In this document: positions 7,901 to 15,904 of the stretch, piece after piece
Layout: each line of letters starts with the position of its first letter
How positions within the stretch are numbered: position 1 is the stretch's first letter
Assembly: GCA_009840575.1 (NCBI GenBank)
Contig: VXNO01000048.1
Coordinates: 1-44,333 of the forward strand
Source: Chloroflexota bacterium
GTDB taxonomy: Bacteria; Chloroflexota; Anaerolineae; Aggregatilineales; Phototrophicaceae
Length of the DNA stretch: 44,333 nt
Direction: 5' to 3'
Notes under the pieces: generated by a model
Seen by the model: only the letters and a program-made list of their open reading frames with translations
What the model was told of the DNA's origin: nothing
Database searches by the model: none
Made by a program: the position numbers and the translations under genes

Positions 7901-9220
7901 TTACATATCCAGGATGAACTCGGATTCAGCATTCAGCGCTTCCAGCGCCTGCTGCGGAGTTTCCTGGCCCAAGAACATCGCCTGCCAGTGCGGCGGCTGC
8001 GAGATGCGCACTTCATAGAAGCCAGGGCAAGCCAAGCCCAAGTTCTCCGTGCCGCGCTCCTGGATCAGCGACAAGGTCAAGGCGTAGTTTGCGTCTTCCT
8101 CGAGCGGCACGCCAGCGGAAGCGCGCGCCGGGAACTGCGAGTTGTTCTGCGTGTAGGTTACCTGGGACTCGGAAGAGTTCAGGAAGAGCAGGAATTTGAC
8201 GACCCACTCCATTTCGTAATCCGAGCGACCTTTGTCAAAGACAGCAAAGCCGGAGGGTCCGACACCCAAGCCGGAGACCTCGCCTTCGGCATGGGGGTAT
8301 GTGACGATGACCGGGTCCATATCGACCGTGACTTCGCCATTCTTGATGGCATTGCCGATGGTGTTGTTCAGGACGCCCATGCCGCCGCCCATGATGGCGC
8401 TCTTGCCGGTGAAGAGGTTGTTGGTTTGGTCGGCGTAGGCGGCTGTGGTCGCATCGGAGTTGATCAAGCCCTCTTGGTAGAGCTGGTTGACAAATTCCAA
8501 GCCCGCCAAGGTCTTTGGATCGTCAAAGCCGGTGGTGCAGTCGGGATTCCAGATCTCACCGCCAGCGCCCCAGATGAAGGCGTGGAAGTCATAATCGCCC
8601 TGTTCGGAAGCGACCTGCAAGGTATAGGGGAATTCGACGCCGATATCTGCTGCTTTGATGGCGGTCGCGGCGGCGTAGAAATCGTCAAAGGTCCAGTCGC
8701 GGTCATCAACTGGCACCATATCGCCCAAGCCAGCTTGGTCAAAGAGCGCCTTGTTGACGATCATGGCGTGATTCCAGAAGTAGGTTGGCATCGCGTGCAG
8801 CGCGCCGTCAATGGTATAGAGCTGAACCAAGCCGGGCAGCAAGTCATCGATGTCTTCTTGAGGCAAGTGCCCGAAGAGATCAACGGTTACGCCTTCGACG
8901 CCGTAGCCAGAGGTGCGCCCCAGGTAGTCCTTGAGGATATCCGGCGGGTCGCCAGCCGCCAGCGCGGTGGGCACAACTGTTGCCAAATCGGGCCAATCCA
9001 GCCCGCGCACTTCGATTGTGACATGGGGGTGCATTTCCATGAATTGCTGCGCTTGCCAGGTTTCAAACTCAGCCAATTCAGTGAATTGCGGCAAGCTGAT
9101 GGGCTGTGCCAGCGCGGGGTCCGTCCAGTAGGTGATGGTGACTGGTTCTTGCGCCTGCGCCGGTGCCAGCAGGAGCAGCAGCGTAGCCGCTACTACGAAT
9201 AGCAATTGTAGGTGTTTCAT
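7901..9220 (-). CDS. Sugar ABC transporter extracellular substrate-binding protein
   Basis: A 439-aa family-1 solute-binding protein. A Sec signal peptide covers about residues 1-23 (basic start, long Leu run, cleavage expected after AQA, leaving an N-terminal Gln). There is no lipobox cysteine. The mature part starts with EPVTITYWTDPA, followed by the alternating alpha/beta layout of sugar-binding proteins and several Trp residues (YFWNH, DRDWTFDDF) that usually stack on sugars. AAGGGAGC lies 8 nt before the ATG. It follows the GntR regulator by 141 bp and precedes the two permeases. Substrate is probably an oligosaccharide or polyol; I cannot say which. Confidence 0.9.
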   Translation of the reverse strand: MKHLQLLFVVAATLLLLLAPAQAQEPVTITYWTDPALAQPISLPQFTELAEFETWQAQQFMEMHPHVTIEVRGLDWPDLATVVPTALAAGDPPDILKDYLGRTSGYGVEGVTVDLFGHLPQEDIDDLLPGLVQLYTIDGALHAMPTYFWNHAMIVNKALFDQAGLGDMVPVDDRDWTFDDFYAAATAIKAADIGVEFPYTLQVASEQGDYDFHAFIWGAGGEIWNPDCTTGFDDPKTLAGLEFVNQLYQEGLINSDATTAAYADQTNNLFTGKSAIMGGGMGVLNNTIGNAIKNGEVTVDMDPVIVTYPHAEGEVSGLGVGPSGFAVFDKGRSDYEMEWVVKFLLFLNSSESQVTYTQNNSQFPARASAGVPLEEDANYALTLSLIQERGTENLGLACPGFYEVRISQPPHWQAMFLGQETPQQALEALNAESEFILDM

Positions 9221-9361
9221 GTGGGCTCCCTTTTTTCAGTTGGTGGCAGCTCGCTTGCGAACTGCTTCACGGCGGATTAAGTCTTGCCTGCTTCTATCTG
9301 TTGTCTTGGCACCTCCCTGCTTTTCCTGCCGGCTTTTCCAGAATGACAGACGATGATAGGC

Positions 9362-10123
9362 TCAGCCATCATCACCTGTCGCCGGATACACTTTGATGAC
9401 CAGGTTGCGTTCAAAATCCATATGCGCCTGCATGGTGGCTCGCGCCTCAGCCACATCCTGGTTGACGACAGCACGTTGAATATCTCTATGCAGCTTTACC
9501 TGGTTCTCCCGCAGTTGCTGCAAGTCAATCGACTTGGGGAAACTGAATTCTCGCTCGCGCAGTGTTTGCGGAACGGACTGGATGGCGGCTTTGACCAACA
9601 TGACATTGAAGGGATTCTGCGTCATATCAGCCAAGGATAGGTGGAAATCCGCGTGGGCGGCGAGGTAACGCGGATCGCTGAAATCATCAATGTAGCGCAC
9701 ATAATCACCGAACGTCGCTCGCCAGTTTTTGAGTTGCGCTTGAGATGCGCGGGAGGCTGCCTGCCCAGCGATCTCAACCTCGATCATCCGCCGCGCCTCG
9801 ATGAGCTGCAAACGCATTTCTCGCTGTAAATTGTCCGATAGGTGCGGCTTGGATAAATCCGGAATGAAACTGTGCAGATTGGTTTTGACATAACTACCAT
9901 GCCCTGGGCGCATCTCCACCAAGCCCATCATGACCAGACCTTGCAGAGCCTCGCGGACGGAAGACCGGCCAACGCCCAGCATTTTCATCAGCTGCCGCTC
10001 CGAAGGCAATTTGTCCCCCGCTTGCAAACTGCCATTCTGAATATGCTCAACCAGTTGCTCCACGATCGAGGCGACCAGCGTGATCCTGCGCGGGTGCTTC
10101 AGTGTAATGCTGGAATCAGCCAT
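9362..10123 (-). CDS. GntR-family regulator, FadR subfamily with FCD domain
   Basis: A 253-aa transcription factor. The N-terminal winged helix (about 10-80) has the GntR signature LPSERQLMKMLGVGRSSVREAL. The C-terminal all-helical FCD domain (about 95-240) has the metal/ligand residues D159, H161, H212 and H234 in the usual order. It probably binds a sugar acid or similar metabolite and represses the importer/catabolic operon downstream, the divergent dehydrogenase operon, or both. An open frame extends to 10186, but the ATG at 10123 starts directly with the usual FadR N-terminus. The conserved operator TNGTNNNACNA occurs about 105 bp upstream in the divergent spacer. Confidence 0.9.
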   Translation of the reverse strand: MADSSITLKHPRRITLVASIVEQLVEHIQNGSLQAGDKLPSERQLMKMLGVGRSSVREALQGLVMMGLVEMRPGHGSYVKTNLHSFIPDLSKPHLSDNLQREMRLQLIEARRMIEVEIAGQAASRASQAQLKNWRATFGDYVRYIDDFSDPRYLAAHADFHLSLADMTQNPFNVMLVKAAIQSVPQTLREREFSFPKSIDLQQLRENQVKLHRDIQRAVVNQDVAEARATMQAHMDFERNLVIKVYPATGDDG

Positions 10124-10217
10124 GCTCGATAACCAAAGTATGTGCGGCGCGCCCCAAGCCGCCAAGCCGCAGGAAGGGGAGCCCACAAGGCATTCTCCGT
10201 ATACCCACCAACCTATG

Positions 10218-10241
10218 GACTGTCTGCTAGTCAGACCAGTC
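10218..10241. promoter_or_regulatory. Candidate FadR/GntR operator
   Basis: TAGTCAGACCA (10228-10238) fits the FadR-subfamily operator consensus TNGTNNNACNA at every fixed position. It lies within a longer imperfect inverted repeat, GACTGTCTG (10218-10226) against CAGACCAGTC (10232-10241), one base bulged. It sits in the spacer between the regulator and the divergent operon, about 40 bp upstream of that operon's -35 box. Confidence 0.6.
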
Positions 10242-10279
10242 GGATGAGTCGGCTGAGATTATATACGGATGTTCAGGCT

Positions 10280-10309
10280 TTGTCAAATTTCTTTGCAAAT
10301 GGGTACAAT
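10280..10309 (+). promoter_or_regulatory. Sigma-70-like promoter for the dehydrogenase/aldolase operon
   Basis: TTGTCA (10280-10285) and TACAAT (10304-10309) are separated by 18 bp, with 5/6 matches in each box. The start codon is 24 nt after the -10 box. It directs the plus-strand operon 10334-12925. Confidence 0.65.
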
Positions 10310-10333
10310 ACTCCGCTAAGCGAGGCATCACAG

Positions 10334-11338
10334 ATGAAGACAAGCAGACGATTCTTGGTCATTGGCGGCGGCTCCATGGGCAAGCGAAGAATACGTTGCC
10401 TTCAGGCGCATGGTGTATCAGCGCGGGATATCCGCTTGATCGACCCGCGAGCCGATCGCCTTGCCGCGAGCCAAGCGCGCTATGCTGTGGCCGGCTTTGC
10501 CGACTTCGCTACTGGCTGGGCTTGGCAGCCGGATGTCGTCGTCATCTCCACGCCCACGCCGCAGCACATGCGCTTTTGTCTGGCAGCCGCCCGCGCCGCG
10601 AAGGACTTCTTCTGCGAGATCGCCTTATCAGATAGCCTGGCTGGCGCTGAGGAATTGCTCGCGCTGGTGGGTCAACACGGACTTGTCGCCGCTCTAGGAA
10701 TCAACAACCCCAGCCACACGCTTCTGCGGCAGGCAAAAGCCTGGCTGCAAGAGGAGAGCTTTGGCATGCCGCTGACTTACCAAATGGCTTACGGCAACTA
10801 CTTGCCTAATTGGCATCCTTGGGAACCGTATCAGGATTTCTATGAGGAGACGCAGATTATGGGCGTTATTGCGCAAGAGCTGGGTACGCTCTACACTCTG
10901 CTGGATACCCAAGTAGACGCGCTGTACGCGCAGTCGTCTAATTCAGGCTCATTGAAAATCGAGGGTCCAGATAATCTGCAAATCCTGGCGCAGACCACCG
11001 GCGGAACAGCGGTCACGTTGCAGCTGGACTTATTGCAAGACCGTCAAATCTATGCCTATCGCATTGTCAGCGCGCGCGGCGTGATTGAAATCCAGCTATT
11101 GCCAGAAGCGCGTGCCCGGCGCTATCTGAATGCTAGCGGACAATACGACGAGGCATTTGTGCCGAAAGGCTACACCTTTGAGCAAGCCTACATCGATGAA
11201 TTTGGCGACTTCCTGGCGATGCTTGATTCACGGCAGGAATGGCTTCATCCACTGCGGGATGGCGTGCATATTCTTCGTTGCTTGGACGCGGTAAAAGCGA
11301 GTGCAGCCAGCGGACAGCAGATTGAGATTGGCGGGTGA
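10334..11338 (+). CDS. Gfo/Idh/MocA-family protein lacking the usual catalytic residues
   Basis: A 334-aa protein with an N-terminal Rossmann NAD(P) domain (VIGGGSMGKRRIRCL, residues 8-22) and a C-terminal alpha/beta domain, as in sugar dehydrogenases of the Gfo/Idh/MocA family. The conserved E-K-P motif after strand beta-5 reads CEIALS, so the catalytic lysine is missing. The helix that normally carries the catalytic histidine (G-x-x-x-D/E-x-x-x-H-x-x-D pattern) reads AQELGTLYTLLD with no His. It may be inactive, use a different mechanism or be a sensor. Start is the ATG at 10334, after GCGAGG, though the frame is open to 10142. First gene of the operon with the SDR (13 bp later). Confidence 0.8.
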   Translation: MKTSRRFLVIGGGSMGKRRIRCLQAHGVSARDIRLIDPRADRLAASQARYAVAGFADFATGWAWQPDVVVISTPTPQHMRFCLAAARAAKDFFCEIALSDSLAGAEELLALVGQHGLVAALGINNPSHTLLRQAKAWLQEESFGMPLTYQMAYGNYLPNWHPWEPYQDFYEETQIMGVIAQELGTLYTLLDTQVDALYAQSSNSGSLKIEGPDNLQILAQTTGGTAVTLQLDLLQDRQIYAYRIVSARGVIEIQLLPEARARRYLNASGQYDEAFVPKGYTFEQAYIDEFGDFLAMLDSRQEWLHPLRDGVHILRCLDAVKASAASGQQIEIGG

Positions 11339-11351
11339 GGGGACTATAGAG

Positions 11352-12110
11352 ATGAGCTTGCAGGGCAAGACGGCGCTGATTACCGGGGCAGGACGCGGCA
11401 TCGGCTTGGGCTGCGCGCGGGCATTGGCGGCAAAGGGGGCGACTGTTATCCTGAATGACCGCCCCAACAGCCCCGACCTGGCGGCGGCGATCGCCGAGAT
11501 CGAGAGCAGGGGCGGGCGGGCTTTGGCGCTGGAAGCCGATGTCTTCAGCCGCGCCGGCTGTGAATTCCTTTTGCGACGCAGTCTGCAGCAAGTGGACGGG
11601 CTCGATATCCTGGTCAGCAACCCCGCTTACAGCCTCCGCGAGCGCTTCCTCGATTATGACCCGGCTGTCTTTGAGCGGGTCATCGGCGCGACTTTGGTGG
11701 CGGGCTTCCACATGAGCCAGTTGGCAGCGCGGCAGATGGTCGCCCGCGGGCAGCGCGGCAAGATCATCTTTATCTCCAGCGTGCACGCTTCGCTCCCCCT
11801 GCAGAACGCCGTTGCCTACAACGCCGCCAAAGCGGGCTTGAACCACCTGGCGCGCAGCATCTCCCGCGAGCTCATCCCCCATAAAATCAATGTCAATGTC
11901 ATCGAGCCGGGCTGGATCGACACGCCGGGCGAGCGGGAAAGTTTCGGCGCGGACTATATGGCGGAGCAAGCACAGGCATTGCCTTGGGGACGTTTGGGCA
12001 GCCCCGCCGACATTGGCAGCGCGGTCGCCTTCCTGGCTTCGGACGAAGCCGACTATATTACTGGCACAATCTTGCGCGTCGATGGCGGCTATATGTACAA
12101 AGATGCCTAA
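11352..12110 (+). CDS. Short-chain dehydrogenase/reductase
   Basis: A 252-aa classical SDR, an NAD(P)-dependent alcohol/ketone oxidoreductase in the cytoplasm. Cofactor motif TGAGRGIG at 11-18, N90 in the structural motif (VSNPAYS replaces NNAG), catalytic S143, Y156 and K160 (YNAAK), and the C-terminal TGxxxxVDGG motif are all visible. Start at 11352 is preceded by GAGGGG at ~10 nt. With the HpcH/HpaI aldolase 35 bp downstream it suggests oxidation of a hydroxy- or keto-acid sugar followed by aldol cleavage. Confidence 0.88.
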   Translation: MSLQGKTALITGAGRGIGLGCARALAAKGATVILNDRPNSPDLAAAIAEIESRGGRALALEADVFSRAGCEFLLRRSLQQVDGLDILVSNPAYSLRERFLDYDPAVFERVIGATLVAGFHMSQLAARQMVARGQRGKIIFISSVHASLPLQNAVAYNAAKAGLNHLARSISRELIPHKINVNVIEPGWIDTPGERESFGADYMAEQAQALPWGRLGSPADIGSAVAFLASDEADYITGTILRVDGGYMYKDA

Positions 12111-12145
12111 GCGTCGCATACACCAAGCGAAAGGAGACAAACTTA

Positions 12146-12925
12146 ATGAGAAAAAGCAAAGTCCTGGCGAAGTGGCGGAATAAGCAATTCGCTCGCTTCT
12201 GCGCGATGGGGCATGTCCTGCCCTTCTTCATCCACTACGCCGCCAAATACAACTATGATGGCATCTGGCTGGATACGGAGCATCGCAATTTTGATATGCG
12301 CGAAATCCAGCACCTGCAAGCGCTCTGCCACCTCTACGATATCGATTGCATGGTTCGCCCACCGACCACGCAGCGCGGCAGACTCTACCGCTACCTGGAA
12401 GACGGCGCGGCTGGCTTGATGATCCCATTCGTCTCCGATGCCGAGATGGCGCGGCGGATTGTGGCGGCGACCAAGTTCCCGCCCATCGGCAACCGCGGGC
12501 TGGATGGTGCGGGCTTGGACTGCAATTTCGGCAGCGATACCTGGATACCCGACAGCCCCTACATCGCCGACGCCAACCGCGAGACCTTCATCGTAGCGCA
12601 GATCGAAACGCCCGAAGCCGTCGCCAATGCGGAAGAGATCGCCGCTGTGCCCGGCATCGACGCCCTGTTTGTGGGTCCAGGCGATTTGGGCTTGCGGCTG
12701 GCTGCCTATCCAGAGCTGGGCTTGACCATCGACGCGGCGGTGGCGCAGGTGGCGGCTGCCTGCGAAAGGCACGGCAAAGTCTGGGGCAGGACAGCCGGGG
12801 CGATCGCTGAGGTCGATAGCTACCGCCGGCAAGGCTCGCTGATGATCCCCTATGGTGGTGATTTCGCCCTGATGAATGTGCTGCGGGAAGCCAGCGCCGA
12901 GCTGGATGACATGCTGGCGGGCTAG
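12146..12925 (+). CDS. HpcH/HpaI-family aldolase
   Basis: A 259-aa class II aldolase of the HpcH/HpaI family (2-dehydro-3-deoxyglucarate aldolase, 4-hydroxy-2-oxoheptanedioate aldolase and relatives), which cleaves 2-keto-3-deoxy acids to pyruvate plus an aldehyde. Active-site residues are recognisable: H46 (LDTEH), R71 (VRPP), metal ligands E154 (QIETPEA) and D180 (VGPGDLG). AAGGAG lies 9 nt before the ATG at 12146, although the frame is open to 11984 inside the SDR gene. It is the last gene of the plus-strand operon and converges on the DapA-like gene with an 8-bp gap. Likely job: the carbon-cleavage step for a sugar-acid intermediate. Confidence 0.88.
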   Translation: MRKSKVLAKWRNKQFARFCAMGHVLPFFIHYAAKYNYDGIWLDTEHRNFDMREIQHLQALCHLYDIDCMVRPPTTQRGRLYRYLEDGAAGLMIPFVSDAEMARRIVAATKFPPIGNRGLDGAGLDCNFGSDTWIPDSPYIADANRETFIVAQIETPEAVANAEEIAAVPGIDALFVGPGDLGLRLAAYPELGLTIDAAVAQVAAACERHGKVWGRTAGAIAEVDSYRRQGSLMIPYGGDFALMNVLREASAELDDMLAG

Positions 12926-12933
12926 CGCGGCGC

Positions 12934-13863
12934 TTAGTCAGCCAACCATTCCGCGTAGTCGCGGCGCAGCAGCCGCTTACAAGCGCGGAACTGCTCCTCG
13001 CTGAACCCATGATAGGGCGAGAGCAAGCGCAGGGGCATGTCTTCAAAGCCGCCCAGCTTTACCCACATTTTGTCGTAAGCGCCGTCTATTTTGCCCTCGC
13101 CCGCCAATGCCGTGAAGAGAGCAGCCAGCATATCATGGAAGCCGCGCTGCAGGCGCAGCATAAGCGGAAAATCTTGCGCCTGCGCCGCCGCAAAATAGGC
13201 TTTGACCTTCTGCGGGCTGAGCGAGCCGAAGCTCGCTAGCAAGGAGCATTCGCCATACATACAGCCTTGCAGGAAGTTGCCCTCGCCCAAAAAATGCTGT
13301 AGCTCGCCGACCTGGCTGACCAGCTCAGCAGCGCGTTTGTGCCCGCCGCCGGTGTTCTTGGTAGCGACCAGGTTGGGCAGCGCATCGACCAGCGGGCGAT
13401 AATGACGCGCTTCCAGCACCCGCCCGGCGCGCGGCAAGTTGTAATGCAAGAATTGCGCCGTGGGGAAAGCGCCACAGACATCGCGGAAAAAGGTCATGAC
13501 TTCGGCATCGGTCAGCGCGCCCCAAGCCGGCAAAGAAACCTGAAAGCGGCGGAAACCACGGTCATAGGCGTATTGCAGCTTTTCCAGCACGATGGGCGTG
13601 GACAAGCCAATCAAGCCGACCATCGGATAGATGCCCTCGCCGCGGGTTTCTTCATGGAAGATGTCGACGATGCGCTGGAACTGAGCTTGGTTGACCGCGT
13701 AGCCTTCGCCAGCGGTGCCAAAAATATACAAGTGATTGAAATGCTCCAGCGTCGCCCGCACGGAACGTCGGAAGACGTCTTCAAGCAACGTTTTGTCTTC
13801 GCCCCAGGGTATCTCGCAAGAGACCAGGATCGCTTGCGGACAACGCGGCCTCGCATCAGTCAT
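12934..13863 (-). CDS. DapA/N-acetylneuraminate-lyase-family Schiff-base lyase
   Basis: A 309-aa class I aldolase-type (beta/alpha)8 enzyme of the dihydrodipicolinate synthase / N-acetylneuraminate lyase superfamily. The pyruvate-binding loop is GTAGEG (49-54), the proton-relay tyrosine Y141 (LHYNLP) and the Schiff-base lysine K169 (VATKNT). Members split or form pyruvate adducts of sugar acids, including sialic acids. With GH33-like genes in the same region, lyase activity on a nonulosonic or 2-keto-3-deoxy acid is attractive but unproven. Its ATG overlaps the stop of the ferritin-like gene (ATGA), so it is translationally coupled as last gene of the six-gene minus operon. Confidence 0.85.
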   Translation of the reverse strand: MTDARPRCPQAILVSCEIPWGEDKTLLEDVFRRSVRATLEHFNHLYIFGTAGEGYAVNQAQFQRIVDIFHEETRGEGIYPMVGLIGLSTPIVLEKLQYAYDRGFRRFQVSLPAWGALTDAEVMTFFRDVCGAFPTAQFLHYNLPRAGRVLEARHYRPLVDALPNLVATKNTGGGHKRAAELVSQVGELQHFLGEGNFLQGCMYGECSLLASFGSLSPQKVKAYFAAAQAQDFPLMLRLQRGFHDMLAALFTALAGEGKIDGAYDKMWVKLGGFEDMPLRLLSPYHGFSEEQFRACKRLLRRDYAEWLAD

Positions 13864-15074
13864 GAAATTTCCTCGCGCTCATCCCGCAGTGTCAGGTCGC
13901 CTGAGACATATTCCCGCTGCCATAGGGCGATGGTCTCCGCGATGAAGTCCTCAACCGGCATGGCAATGTTGTTCTGCGCCATCAACTCGGGCAGCCATTT
14001 CGTGCCATAAGCCACATGCTGCCGCTCGTCCGCCATATCATAGCTGACATATTGCGCCGAAAGCGCATCGCCAGCGGCGGTATATTGCGCCAGGCTGCGC
14101 CGCCGATGCGGGAAGGCATGCGCTTCATTGCCGCGCGTCAGCAGGCAGTACTGCGTGGCCGCGTCAAATTGTGAGCGCCACTGGTAGATGCGCGTATTTT
14201 GTGGCACGGCGGTGTGGTCCAGCCCGTGCTGCCACAGCCAGTCTATGCCCAGCTTGCAATGGCGCGTCTCGTCATAGCAATGCCGCGCCGAATCATAGAC
14301 GAAGCCCCAGGGCATATTTGGCGACAGGTGAATGATGAGCGCGACTGTTTCCGCCGCCAGCATCTCCTGGCTGTAATTCTCGAATTCGTCCAGTCGGCGC
14401 GCTGCCGCGTCCGATTGCCGGCGCGCTTCCGCATCACCCCAGTGCCGCTGCAAGATTTGGAAGCGCTCATCACGGGCAGCGGTCATCGGTGTGTGGAAGG
14501 CTTTGCGCGTGGCGGGCGGGGCTGGTTTCTCGGCGCGGGGTTCTGCTCCTGTGATGCCGCCGGCCTGCGCCAACAGCCGCTCCAGATACCGTTCCCAGTC
14601 GCTTACAGGCTGGGCGGCAAATTCCGCCTCCGCCCAGGCGACATGTTCCGCTTCGTCCAGCAGGATATGCTTGAGCGCGTATAATGTCGGCGCATCGGGG
14701 TTGGCGAAGGTCTGTTGGCTGTGCCAGCGATAGGCTTCCAGCAGCGCCGGCTTGATGACGCGGAGCAAACCCGCCAGCAGGCTGCCTTCATCGGGCGCGT
14801 GGATGGCCTCCGTCATCAATTTTTCCAAAGCGGCGTCCTCTGGCGGGCGGAAAGCCGGCGTCTGCACCTCGCGCAGTCGCTGGTACAGGTGCTGGACATG
14901 CTGCGCCTCTTCCCATAAAAAGCGCCCCATCGCCAGTTTGTATTCCATGCGCGCCGTCGCCGGCAGCCAAGCCGCCAGAATGCGCAGAGTCTCGTATTCA
15001 ATGTAACGATAGCGATTCAGCAGCCGCTTGTTGCGCGCCAGATCGACTGCTTCGGACGGCTTGACAATCTGCAT
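13860..15074 (-). CDS. Tandem ferritin-like di-iron protein
   Basis: A 404-aa mostly helical protein with two ferritin-like four-helix bundles. Each half shows the di-iron ligand pattern E, E-x-x-H, E, E-x-x-H. Half 1 has E26 or E28, E56-H59, E113 and E141-H144. Half 2 has E242, E269-H272, E317 and E350-H353. A Pro/Ala-rich linker lies near 175-195. The sequence shows two complete metal sites; oxidase, oxygenase or iron-storage roles are all possible and none is proven. The start at 15074 follows AGGGAGC and leaves 13 nt after the SDR gene, whereas the longer frame (15110) would overlap it. Its stop overlaps the start of the DapA-like gene by 4 nt. The association with sugar-acid enzymes is unusual. 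Confidence 0.75.
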   Translation of the reverse strand: MQIVKPSEAVDLARNKRLLNRYRYIEYETLRILAAWLPATARMEYKLAMGRFLWEEAQHVQHLYQRLREVQTPAFRPPEDAALEKLMTEAIHAPDEGSLLAGLLRVIKPALLEAYRWHSQQTFANPDAPTLYALKHILLDEAEHVAWAEAEFAAQPVSDWERYLERLLAQAGGITGAEPRAEKPAPPATRKAFHTPMTAARDERFQILQRHWGDAEARRQSDAAARRLDEFENYSQEMLAAETVALIIHLSPNMPWGFVYDSARHCYDETRHCKLGIDWLWQHGLDHTAVPQNTRIYQWRSQFDAATQYCLLTRGNEAHAFPHRRRSLAQYTAAGDALSAQYVSYDMADERQHVAYGTKWLPELMAQNNIAMPVEDFIAETIALWQREYVSGDLTLRDEREEIS

Positions 15075-15087
15075 GTTTCGTGCTCCC

Positions 15088-15894
15088 TCACCAGGCGGTC
15101 CAGCCACCATCTACCAGGATATTCTGCCCGGTGATGTAGCTGCCGGCTTCGCTGGCCAGCAGCAGGACCAGCCCCTTGAGTTCTTCCGGCTTGCCCATCC
15201 GTCCCAGCGGCACCTTCTCCTCCAGGCGCTGGATGAAGCCGGGGTGCGCTTCATCTATGAAAGGCATTTTGGGGAATGGTCCTGGGCTGATGCAATTGAC
15301 GCGGATGTTATCACGCGCCCAATACACCGCCAAATGGCGCGTCAAATGCACCAAGCCGCCTTTCAGCCCATGATAATTCGGCGGGCTGTTGACGCCCAAG
15401 CCCGCATAAGCCTCGGGATAGCTGGCGACCACGCCGTACATGCTGCCGATATTGATGATGGAGCCGCCGACGCCGCGCTCGCGCAGGTGCAAGGCAATAT
15501 CCCGCGCCAGCAGGAAATAAGCGGTCACGCCGACATGATAGGCTTGGTCGAAGTCGTCGGCTGTGGCGTTGTCGATATCAGCGGGGGGACCACCATAGGC
15601 ATTGTTGACCAGAATGTCGATCGCGCCCATGCGCTGCACGACTTCCGCCACGAAAGCGGGGATGCTGTCGGTATCGCCCTGGGAGAATGCCAAGCCCAGA
15701 TGGCCTGCGCCCGGCAAACTGGCGGCGAAAGCCTCAGCCTGGGTGGCGTCGCGGCTGGTTACGACCAAGCGCGCTCCCGCTTCCGCCAGCGCCCGACTCA
15801 TCGCCGAGCCCAGCCAGCCAGCCGCGCCAGTTAGCACCGCGATCTTGCCCGTTAAGTCCAGCAAGCTATGAACACTGCGCTCTGAACCGTGCAT
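15088..15894 (-). CDS. Short-chain dehydrogenase/reductase
   Basis: A 268-aa classical SDR. Cofactor motif TGAAGWLG (22-29), NNAY (97-100, in place of NNAG), catalytic S151, Y174 and K178 (YHGLK), and the C-terminal ITGQNILVDGG motif. The Ser-to-Tyr spacing is 23 residues rather than the common 13, because a loop is inserted before Tyr, as in some sugar-acid dehydrogenases. The start at 15894 has AGAGGGAA before it and leaves 10 bp after the amidohydrolase; the open frame reaches 15972 but would overlap that gene. Likely oxidises or reduces an intermediate handled by the neighbouring lyase. Confidence 0.87.
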   Translation of the reverse strand: MHGSERSVHSLLDLTGKIAVLTGAAGWLGSAMSRALAEAGARLVVTSRDATQAEAFAASLPGAGHLGLAFSQGDTDSIPAFVAEVVQRMGAIDILVNNAYGGPPADIDNATADDFDQAYHVGVTAYFLLARDIALHLRERGVGGSIINIGSMYGVVASYPEAYAGLGVNSPPNYHGLKGGLVHLTRHLAVYWARDNIRVNCISPGPFPKMPFIDEAHPGFIQRLEEKVPLGRMGKPEELKGLVLLLASEAGSYITGQNILVDGGWTAW

Positions 15895-15904
15895 GGGATT
15901 CCCT

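Noticed and set aside
7988-9202. 404-aa plus-strand open frame opposite the sugar-binding protein
   Set aside because: Antisense shadow; the minus strand has a clear signal peptide and binding-protein fold.
11133-12140. 335-aa minus-strand open frame over the SDR gene
   Set aside because: Antisense to a complete SDR with all catalytic residues; no domain visible.
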